This document shows, in pieces, positions 11,734 through 21,312 of a stretch of 64,000 bases of DNA; positions within the stretch are counted from its first letter, which is position 1; each line of letters starts with the position of its first letter. The notes beneath the pieces are model-generated. The model was not told the origin of the DNA. It did no database searches and saw nothing but the letters and a program-made list of their open reading frames with translations. Both the position numbers and the translations under genes were made by a program. Source of the stretch: Anaspis maculata (Eukaryota; Arthropoda; Insecta; Coleoptera; Scraptiidae); assembly GCA_949128115.1 (NCBI GenBank), contig OX421966.1, positions 70,101,774 to 70,165,773 of the forward strand, read 5' to 3'.

Positions 11734-14503
11734 CCCAGCTCCAGCTAACATCACCGCAGTTATGGCTGAAGTTTTAGCTAGATTAGCTGTAGTTCAGCTT
11801 AGCATCAGTTCAGATTAGCTTTATGTAGTTCAGATTATCAAATCAGTTCAATTCTATCTGTAGGTATCTTTTTCATTTTTAGCACAAGTTCTTGTTTGGA
11901 TTAGTTCTTTCTCTATCTGTTGCTATAATCCAGTTTCGCTTAGATGTAGCTGAAAATATTCCAATGTCAGCTCAAGTTAGCACAGATCCAGTCCGGATTA
12001 GCTCTAATTCTGATTGGCTTGGGTTCAGATGAGCTGTAGTTCAGCTGAGTTCCATCAGCTGAAATTATTCCATTCATAGGTGAAGTTGCACAAAGTTCCA
12101 ATATTGATTAGCAGTAGCTTAGTTCAGCTTCGGTTCAGACTAGCTCTAGTTCAGATTATCTCTATTTCTTTTCATTTGATGTCTCGTTTGTTGTCATACC
12201 TGAGTTTGGCTCAGCTCTAGCTGTAACCCTACGCTAGAGCTAGTTAGTCGCGTCTAGGTGAGCTTTCGTTCAGATTAGCTCTAATTTAGATAAGCACCAG
12301 TTAATCTTAGATCAGCTGTAGTCCAGATTAGATCTCATTTAGGTAGATGAGCTCAAGCTAGGTCACAGCTAGTTTGGATTAGCTCAAGTTCAAATTCTCT
12401 CCAGTTAAGATTAGTTCCAGGTGAGATTAGTTCCAGCTAGGATCAGCTTTAGTTTAGATTATCCCTAGTGCAAACCAGCACTAGCTTAGATCGGCTTCAG
12501 TTCAGATCGGTTTCAGTTCAGAAAGGTCAGCTTTAACCAAATGAACTCAATTTTAGCTCAAGGTAAGATCGGATCTAGTTCAGATTAACTGGCTTAGGTT
12601 TAGATAAGCTAGAGTTTAGCTGAGCTCCAGCTTAAACTATCTCAGTTATCGATCATTGTAAAAAGCTCGACTATTGATTAGCCATAGTCCCAGATTAATT
12701 TCAGTTTTGGATAGCTTCAGATCACAGACTCATCACTACTTCCAGTTCTGATTAAGTAGGGCTCTAGTTGAGGCCAGCTTTAGCTTAAGTACTTAACCTC
12801 AATCCAACTCAAGTTAGCACAAACTTAGTTCATATTGTCCCCAAGTTATATTAAGCTCTGGTTCAGATCCAAATTAGCATCAATTGAGGTCAGCTCTATC
12901 AAAAATGATCTCAGTTCTAGCTAAAGGTTGCATATATCTAGTGTAGATCAGCTCTAATTCTAATTCTTATAATTTCAGATAAGCTCTAGTTTGGCTAAGC
13001 TTTAGCTAAACTTATCGCAGTTATAGTTTGAGTTTACGTAGCTTCAGTAGTGATTAACTCTACTTTAGCTAAGTTTTAGTGAGATTTGGTTCAGATCAGA
13101 TCAACTCCAAGTATTTATTGAAATTTATTTTTATATCTGAGTTTGACTAACTTCCAGCCATAATTACCTAGTTCAAGTTGGCACATATTCAGCTTAGATA
13201 AGACAAAATGTGAATTAGCACCAATTCAGATCAGATCTAGTTTAGCTAAGCTCAAGCTGGAATTATCTCAACTCCAAGCTCAAATAAGCTCAACTTCAGA
13301 TAAGGTTTAGTTTATATTGATTCTATCTAGTCAAGACTAGCTCTCGATAACATTATCTGTATTTCAAATTATTTGCAGTTCAGGTCGGCTTAAGTTTAGA
13401 CAATTTCAAGTTCAGATCAGCTCTACTTGAGATAAGCTCAAATTTAGCTGTAGCTATGTAAATGCTGGCTCAAGTTGACACAGTTCTAGTTCAGAATAGT
13501 GCTTCTTGCGATATCTCACTATAATCTAGTTTGGCTCAGATGAAGCAAAAAAAATTCCAATCTCAATTTAAGTTTGCACAGATCTAGTTCATACTATCTG
13601 TAGTTGAGAGTAAGCTCTGGTTCAGAAAAGCTCTAGTTTGGGTGAGCTTTGGCTAAAATGACCTTAGTTCAAGCTAGCACAGGTCCAGTTTGAGTTAGCT
13701 TAATTTCTGGTTGACTTAAATTTAGTTCACCCCTAGTTCAGCTTTCTCGATCTAAAACTTTCTCAGTTGTAACTCAAGTTAACAGAGCTCCAATAGTGAT
13801 AAGCTCAAGTTAAGTTCAAGTTCAGATGGGCTCTAGTTTGGGTAATCTTTATTTTTTCTTTAGATTAGCGTAGATCGGCTGTAGCTCAGACTAGATCTAG
13901 TTCAACTGAGTTCTAGCCTTTGGAATGATCTCATTCCTAGCTCAAGTTAGCACAAATCAAGTTTGGATTAACTAGATTTCAGTTGGCTCCGATCCAGATT
14001 AGGTCGACTTTAAATTGTTTTGAGTTGAGATCAGCTCTGGCTATGATTGTATCTAGTTATGATCAGCTTGCCAAGTTCAGATTACTTTTGATTCAGATAA
14101 GCACTAGTTCAGAATGTTCAGATGATCTCAAGTTCAGCTCAGATCCAGCTGCAATTATTTTAGCTCAAGGTAGCACAGTTCCGGTTCAGACTGATTCTTG
14201 TTCCTATCTGTTGCTCATCTAGTTTGGCTCAGTTGTAGCTGAAATTATTTCTATTCCAACTCATGTCAGCACAGATCTAGTTTATGATATGTCTAGTTGG
14301 AATTGAGCTGTGGCTTAGATTAGCTCTAGTTTAGGTCAGCTTTTAAGCCGAAAGGACCAATATAGCTGAGGCAAGCAATTGGTTCAAATTAGTTCTAGCT
14401 CTGATTATCTTATTCAAAGAAAAGCTTTGGTTCAGCTTAACTCTAGCTGAAATTATCCGAGTTCTAGGTCAAGTTTACAAAACTCTTTTAGTGATCAGTT
14501 CTT

Positions 14504-14642
14504 GGGCCCGTTTCATTAAAGTACATACCTACAATGGAAAATTTACAAGAGTGTAGCCTTGGTAACTCATTGTTGCAACAATGGGTCGTCAAGGTTATAC
14601 ATTTGCAAAATAGGATATCATGTAGTTTTATGAAACGGGCCC
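14504..14642. mobile_element. Foldback MITE, 139 bp, ends GGGCCCGTTTCAT
   Basis: A near-complete palindrome inserted in the 16-bp array. It starts GGGCCCGTTTCATTAAA and ends TTTTATGAAACGGGCCC, and the two halves pair almost throughout around a perfect centre, CATTGTTGCAACAATG. It has no coding capacity. This is a non-autonomous DNA element of the hairpin type. I could not identify a clear target-site duplication. Confidence 0.8.
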
Positions 14643-15766
14643 ATCCATGGTTCAGTTTAGCTGCAGTTTAGATCAGTGCTAGTTCAAACTATCTCTCTTC
14701 CTCCTCAACTTTTATTATAGTTCAGTTTCAGTCAGCTCCAGCTGTATTAACCCAGCCTAATAAGTTAGTACAGGTCCAGTTTAGGTAAGCTCTGATTGAG
14801 TTTAGCTGTAATTCAGATTAGCTTCAAGTTAGGTTAACTAAAGCTTAGATTAGCACTCATTAGTTAAGCTGAGTTGTATCTGAAATTTTCTCATTCTTAG
14901 CTCAAGTCAGTGCAGATCTAGCTCAAATTATCTCTAATGCAGGTTAGCTGTAGTTCAACTGAATTCAGGCTGGGGGTATCTCAATTTTAGCTTAAGCTGA
15001 CAAAGTTTAAGCTATCCTTAGCTCTAAATTTAGTATGGGTTAGGCTAGCTCAGGTTCGGTATATATCAGCTCTATTTCTTCACATTCATTTATATACTCT
15101 CGTTTGACTGAGTTCCAGCAGAAATTATTTCAACTTTATCCAGCTAAAGTTGGCACAAGTCTAGCTTAGGCTAGCTCCGATTTGGATTAGCTTCAATTTA
15201 GATAATCTCCAGTTCGGATCAGCTCTGGTTTCTTAGATTAGCTGTAGTTCAGATTAGATCTAGATGAACTCAGCTCCAGCTCATTCAGCTTATTCAGCTC
15301 ACATTACCTGAATTCGAGCTAGAGTAAGGACAGATCTGATATGAATTAGCTCCAGTAGGGATGAGCTTTATCTTAGATAATCTTGAGTTAGGCTTATCCC
15401 TACCTAAAAGTGTCATAGTTCAAACCCAAGCTGTATAGTTATTATGATCCTCAGTTCAAAACACTTATTATTAAGATTATTTGTAGCGAGATCTGTGGAT
15501 GAGCTCAGCTTTATCTTGCTAAGATCAGCTTAATTTTTTTTGTGATCACAACATCTTTCATTTTTTGATAATTCGATAAGAGCTGAAAATGATGTAATTA
15601 AGCTTTTTAGCTGTGATTAAGTATGTGAATTCTGCCTCAAGGTGGCACACTTTTAGTTTGAATTAGTCCTTTTTGCCATATTTCGCTATAATCTAAATAC
15701 GTAGTTTGGCTTGAGTATAGCTAAACATTTTTTAATTCGAACTCGAGTTTGCCTGGGTCTAGTTTA

Positions 15767-16560
15767 TACAGGGTGATTTTTTGAAAAGGACTCACCCCGG
15801 AACTTCCACTGCCATTTTTTTTCCCAGGAAAACGCTGAAACAGTTCGATTGTTATTTCGAGGGGGACATCTAGGACACACATTGTCAAATTTTTATCTTC
15901 AACCCCTTGCCCTTCGCCCTCACCCTACCTTACTTAAGAATTTCAAATAGCACTTCCTATGTTGTGATACATCAAATTGGAGGCATAAAGTTCTCTTTCT
16001 TTCAAACATACTTTGAATTCTCTTGAACCACTCCAAACCCTTCTCAAAAATTTTTGATTGACAAATATAAAGGGAAGGTTTCCACCTATCAACTGCCGAT
16101 CCTTGAGGAATAGATTTTCAATCAAAAACAGGTTGCTTCTTATTTCGAAGGAGACATCTAAGACACATATTGCAGAATTTTTATGTTCAACCCTTTCATC
16201 TCCCAATCGAGGGAGTTCTTGAAAAGGGTTAGAGGGTGGTTTAGAAAACTTGAAACTATTTTTTACAGAAGGAGAATTCTGGTACCTTCAGTCTGATGTA
16301 TCACAAGATAAATGTTGCTATTTGAAATTTGAAAGTAGGGGAGGCGATTGAAGATGGAAATTTGGCGATACCTGTCTTAGATGCCTCATTCGAAATAAAA
16401 ATCGACTCGTTTTCGCTGGAAAATCTATTTTCCAAGACCTGTGGAGGTGCTTCAAGTCATTTTCAGCACGTCAAATTTGACTTGAGTTCTGACAATTCAC
16501 CTATCAATTCCAATGCTGATTCACCTGACTCTATTGTTTTGAAAAGTCAATCCATCTGAC
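15767..16560. mobile_element. Transposon-derived non-coding sequence beginning TACAGGGTG
   Basis: The 16-bp array ends abruptly at TACAGGGTGATTTTTTGAAA (15,767), a terminal sequence type also seen here at 17,921 and 35,934. Inside, segments around 15,940-16,000 and 16,260-16,440 share a motif (GATGTATCACAA followed by a short run ending ATTTGAAATTT). Sequences at 60,570-60,620, 61,015-61,060 and 61,250-61,400 resemble it, in both orientations. This is a dispersed non-coding repeat family. The 16,329-16,559 open frame is not supported as a gene. Confidence 0.5.
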
Positions 16561-16564
16561 AGTT

Positions 16565-16998
16565 GTTATTTCAACCTGTCAAGTTTGACCAAATTTCACA
16601 ACTCACCTGTCAATTCTTGGAACAATTCACCTGCAAACTTTGATTCAGTTGGTCGATCTGCCAGTGGGACCTTAAACCAGTCAAATTTGATCATGTTTCA
16701 CAATTCACCTTTCGATTTTTGGAACAATGCACCTGCAAATTTTGATTCAGTTGGTCGATCTGTCTGTGGAACTTTCAACCAGTCAAATTTGATCAAGTTT
16801 AACCATTTACCTGTCAATTCTTGAAAAAATTCACCTGCATATTCTGAGTTAGTTGCTTGATCTGCCAGTTGAACTTTTAACCTTTCAAGTTTGATGAAGA
16901 TTCACGATTCACCTGTCAATTCTTGAAACAATTCATCTGCAAATTTTGATTCGGTTGCTCGATCTGCCAGTTGAACTTCCAACATGTCAAATTTGGTT
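16565..16998 (+). repeat. Four-copy tandem repeat with 102-bp period
   Basis: The word CACCTGTCAATTCTTGGA or a variant recurs with its CCT at 16,606, 16,708, 16,810 and 16,912, an exact 102-bp spacing. Each unit also carries TTTGATTCAGTTGGTCGATC and a TCAAATTTGATCA-like word. The period is a multiple of three, so one frame stays open over part of it (16,585-16,824). No protein family is recognised, and the later copies contain stops. Confidence 0.85.
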
Positions 16999-17074
16999 CA
17001 CTCTGATACTTGACTTCATAGTTCTTATGACAATTCATTCCTTTACCAATGTACGTGAGAAATTTATCATTACT

Positions 17075-18710
17075 GGACAGGGAGCTGGTGTCTCAAAATT
17101 TTCGTCATAAGGTACATGATTTTAACCCTGTAGGTCTAATGTGCGTTGATAAGGTTGTTGAAAATTACTTTGTCTTACATGTCAGACCGGGGGCTTCAAG
17201 CTGGTAGAGGGTTATCAATTTTCGAAAAATGTCAAAAATTTTACGTCATAAGGTACATGATTGAAACCAACGAGCTTTTGTGTGGAAACATCCCCTTAAT
17301 CAAAATTCGGGTCACAAGACAAAATTTTGGGGGGCTCTCGGTCCATAAGACAGGTTTGAAATTTTCAAAAAGTGCCAAATTTAACCTCCTGGAAACTCCC
17401 ATTCAAAAAATCTCAGGAATGAGAAGCGATTCTTACATAATTTTTTATGCAGGTTCCGAATCTGTCTACAAAATTTTCGATGTATCAAAGCGATTTGATA
17501 CATCGCTTACAGGGTGCAACATCGGAAAATTTTTCTCAAACCGTACACCCTGTATTTTAACATGAAAAAAGATTCCGTCTCTCATCATGATAACAAGAAT
17601 ATATCACACTTAGTGGTTTGTCAAAAAAACATCTGAATTTTTTTATAAATGTTGGTCTTTTTTTGAAAATTTCAAACTTGTCTTATGGACCGAAAGCCCC
17701 AAAAAATTTTGTCTTACGATCAGGTTTCCGATCAAGGGGATATTCCCACATAAAATTCAGTTGGTTCCATTCATGTACCTTATGACATAAATTTTTTGCC
17801 GTTTTTTTCGAAAATTGACAAGCTCATACCAGCCTAAAGTTCCCGGTCTGACATGTGAGAGAAAGCAATTCTCGACAACCTTATCAACGCACATTAGACC
17901 TACATGGTTGAAATTATGTACAGGGTGTTCACGATGAAGTTCACCCCCCCCTCTGGAAGATTCCCCTTAGAGATATTTTGACAAACTAAAAACTTTTTTC
18001 AACAATTTTTCCCAGGGATTTTGAATCGATCGTCTAAAAGTTTTCAATTGGTACCGTATACAGGGTGTGACATGTAACTTTTTTTATTTCAAATGCAACA
18101 CCCTATATTTTATTACGTCATTTGATGAAGCCTTTCTTTCTGATTACAAATATATATGACACTTATGATTTATTCTGCCAAGTAAGTTGTCGAGAAAATA
18201 ATGAAATAGGTAGTCAAATAGTTTTGTTTCGCGGCAAGATGGCTTTGGTTTCTACAGTTCACTTAAAAATAATTATTCTCGCAGCATTTCATTTGCAGAA
18301 TTCAACTCTGCATGAATAAATGGTCCATTCGTTCCTAATACAGGGTGTCGCGTAATTTTTAATTTTTAATTCATTTGACTACCTATTTTATAATTTTTTT
18401 GACAGCTTCCTTGTCGAAGTAAATCATAAATGTTATATATTTTTGTAATCAGAAAGAAAGGCTTCATCAAATGACGTGATAAAATATAGGATGTTGCATT
18501 TGAAATAAAAAAGTTACATGTCACACTCTGTATACGGTACCAATTGAAAACTTTTAGACTATCGATTCAAGATCCCTGGGAAAAATTGTTGAGAAAAAGT
18601 TTCTAGTTTTTGGAAATATCTCAAAGGGGAATCTCCTAGAGGGGGAGGGATTTCATCGTGAACAGCCTGTACCTTTATGACGTAAGTTTTGAGGCACCAG
18701 CTCCTTGTCC
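17075..18710. mobile_element. Foldback element E2 (interrupted by E3)
   Basis: The left arm, about 17,075-17,375, begins GGACAGGGAGCTGGTGTCTC. It is the inverted complement of a right arm at about 17,665-17,920 that continues at 18,670-18,710 after an inserted element. Removing 17,921-18,671 rejoins the right arm so that it mirrors the left arm through its outermost bases. The arms carry no gene. The loop holds a small TACAGGGTG/CACCCTGTA pair (17,510-17,555) and incidental open frames such as 17,146-17,565. Confidence 0.75.
17921..18669. mobile_element. Foldback element E3 nested in E2, TA target duplication
   Basis: It begins CAGGGTGTTCACGATGAAGT and ends with the inverted form, CATCGTGAACAGCCTG. 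Arms of about 250 bp (17,921-18,175 and 18,415-18,669) pair almost throughout. TA dinucleotides at 17,919-17,920 and 18,670-18,671 flank it, and excising one TA plus the element restores the E2 right arm. A TA duplication suits Tc1/mariner-type transposition, but no transposase is present to confirm the superfamily. The 18,122-18,319 open frame lies in the arm and loop and is not a gene. Confidence 0.75.
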
Positions 18711-19560
18711 ATACGCTATTTTCTTCAAATTTTTTGAAAATGTAGAGGTATCAACGGTTTGATGGAAGAACAGCTGGAGTCCTCGACTTCAAGCTGAATT
18801 TCGCCCCGTCGGTCGTTAGGCAATGAAGTTCACTTAATATTATTATTTCGTTGAAACGACCAAGAGGCCAAAGCCCAATTGAAGATCGAGTGTTGGAAAA
18901 AGCCCTGTATATGGAGGCAGGGGTGCAAAACAGGATATCGACGTCACCCTCAATCAATCTGTGGTTTGAGTAGATTCTGCCAGTAGAAGAAGCTTGCAAA
19001 AGATTTCTTCTGGCAAAAGGAGGTGGAAATGAACTTCCCGATCTGAGTACAGTGTACACGAAAATCGATCATCCCCAGGATTTCAGGGCAGTCAACCTCC
19101 AAAAATTCATCCCTGCACGGGGATATATTTTTTTTTCGAAAAATTTCGACTAATATCGAAAGTAGATTGGATTTGGCGTCGTGTAGACCCAATTTCAAAA
19201 TCGACACGGTTCCAATTTTCGGCGATAATTTTTTCAAAATGAAATTTGCACGTTCCGTGTATTTGACAAAACTGCAGTGCAAACCTCGACATGCGGGTGA
19301 GCCCCACGAAATATGCCTTTCAGGTGCAAACATGCTGTTGATGAAAGTTGGAGAAAAGATTGAATAATTTTTTAAGGAAAATTTCCAGAAACGGACCCAC
19401 GTTTTTTGAGCTTTCCTCTCTGAAAAAACTGCAAATTTTTTAACCCATGAACAGATTTTCACCATTTTGTTTTTCAAGAGGAGGTAACCGGTTATTGAAC
19501 ATTTTCCAACAGTTTTTTTTTCCAATTTCCCGAAGAATTTTCTGTTGAAAATGTAAAATC
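18711..19560. other. Unassigned sequence with overlapping open frames on both strands
   Basis: A 191-codon minus-strand frame (18,950-19,525) overlaps a 66-codon plus-strand frame (19,167-19,367). Neither has a recognisable domain, signal peptide or splice context, and both adjoin transposon debris. I treat the stretch as non-coding or decayed mobile DNA, with the longest frame kept as a low-probability candidate. Confidence 0.35.
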
Positions 19561-21082
19561 GGCCTGGGTTATCGAGACCGGACTTAGATGATGGAGCTCA
19601 AAAAGCCTCATTGACGATTTTTACGATAAGGCGATTTGAAAAAAGATTAGAGGTTTTGCCAGAACATTCAAATTTTTCTGGCACAATTCTCAATTTCCTG
19701 CATATTCTTTTCAATTTTTCCCTCCAATTCCAACTTTTCACCTGAAGAGACGTTCCGAACAAGAACTCCCATAGGTTCCTGCAAGAGTTCCTGGATACTT
19801 ACTAGTCAGGGAAAATTTTGGAATAACACAACCGATTTTTCAATTAAATACCTAGTTGTCCATTGTAAACTTATAGCTTCAGTCGTGGTTCTTATTGAGT
19901 AGAATTGAAGCTAGATAGCCAAATGCAGCAAAGTTATGAGCTGACTGAGCTTTCGTGAATCAAGCCTAATTCTGACGTGCTTCATCTCTTAGCCCAAATG
20001 CAAAAAATACTACGCAGTGTAGCTCTGACTCGATTAGGATTCATAGAACATAACTGTGAATAGCAAATCGGCCACCCTGACAGCCGTGTCGCCCAAATTT
20101 CGGTTTACGTCCGTTTGTCTATAGAATAAATTGTAACTGACCTTGATATTTGATGGAAACGTGCCGTAATTGACCGGAACGTATATGAAACATATTATAT
20201 TATCACGTTTTGTGTGTTGGTTTTTTTTGTTTCGTTATGGCCGTCGTCGTTTCCAGACGTGGCATGTATCACGCAACGTGCCGCATAAATATACTTGATG
20301 TCACATACTTCCTCTACACATTCGCATAATGTACAAATTATTCTTTCATGTTATACATACCGATTTTTTCTCTTCCACAGGTTTAACCGACGCTAAATGC
20401 TTCTTCAATTTACCTATAATACACAGAGGTAAAAACCTAAATGTCATAGTTACACCATAGGTGTAAGCACCAAAATGTAAAACCACTGTCGTAACACTTT
20501 TTCACGTGGGGGTACCGTACTTGTGTGGCGGGTTTTGTGGCGATTGCATCGTCATCATCAAAGGCGTTTTGTGCAGAGACACGGCTGGCGCAAATTGCTG
20601 ACTTTACAAGTTTAAGATATTGGCTCGGAATTGGATTGCTGCTATATTCCCTCAAGAAGAACGTTGTTGGACGTTTGCACACACACATACACACAAACAC
20701 ACGGACAAAAAGAACCATCTCACGCAGATTTATACTTTATGCATGCCACAAACGGAAATGATGGGAGTGTAGCTCGTATGGTGTCTTCTCAAACACACCC
20801 TCACATACACACGCACACGCCCAGAAAGAGAAGGAATGAGAATAAATCCTCGGGACTGAATCCAATCTAAATTTCAAAGCTTTCGGTGCCGTCGTAAAAC
20901 TTTGAGGGAAAGCCTTGAATATGCGTTTTTCTTTCGATATATTTCCGCAACTAGTTCTTTCGCGAGTCAAGGGAAGAGAGATTGGGGAATACAAATCCAG
21001 TTGTATGCTCAAGTGTTGGAGAACCAGAAAGAGATTTGCCGGGGTGAAATGAAAGTTGCTATTAAAAGTAACAAAATTATAC
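19561..21082. other. Non-coding stretch downstream of SP1, with CA-rich microsatellites
   Basis: About 1.5 kb between transposon debris and the 3' end of SP1. Interrupted (AC)n tracts lie at 20,677-20,703 and 20,792-20,823. The open frames around 20,437-21,012 come from the CA-rich part and nearby sequence and show no domain. No array, terminal repeat or RNA gene was recognised. Confidence 0.5.
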
Positions 21083-21312
21083 TTATTGTATTAGGTAGCT
21101 GACAACACATAAGCACCAAGTCACTGAAAGCAACAGAATGTGGTGATGGAAACTACACAGGCTTGATAGCAATTTACTGGCGACGGCCGCTTTGTTTCTT
21201 GACGTGCCTGTGTTCCTCAAACGGTCGTTGACAAAATCCAAATACTGGTCGACTCTGGTGAACATTGCAGGGGTATTGGGCATTGCGCAGCCTTTACCAG
21301 CGGACACGACAC
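21083..21312 (-). CDS. SP1 last coding exon (substrate pocket wall and C-terminal tail)
   Basis: The acceptor TTTTCAG/GTGTCG is in phase 1. The exon encodes GVVSAGKGCAMPNTPAMFTR and the DQYLDFVNDRL helix, then a tail with a hydrophobic end (HHHILLLSVTWCLCVVSYL), and stops with TAA at 21,083. It aligns along its length with the last exons of SP2 and SP3. It lies 13.8 kb from exon 3, so assignment to the same gene rests on phase, order, strand and the absence of any other last exon in between. Confidence 0.7.

Larger units (their letters stand above)
3361..15766. repeat. 12.4 kb array of degenerate 16-bp minisatellite with multi-kb higher-order units
   Basis: The whole stretch is built from variants of TTCAGATTAGCTCTAG. 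At 4,092-4,215, for example, successive 16-mers can be marked off one after another with one to five changes each. Superimposed on this is a higher-order order: the landmark CCAGCTCCAGCTAACAT recurs at 3,421, 6,440, 9,465 and 11,735. Units are therefore 3,019, 3,025 and 2,270 bp long, followed by a last partial unit that fades into unordered 16-mer repeats after about 13,770. Units are nearly identical over long runs, while the 16-mers inside one unit are very divergent. Any open frames here (for example 13,983-14,222) are incidental. Confidence 0.9.

Noticed and set aside
3361..15766. CRISPR array or other spacer-repeat system
   Set aside because: The repeats have no constant repeat/unique spacer order. 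They are contiguous degenerate 16-mers in an animal genome.
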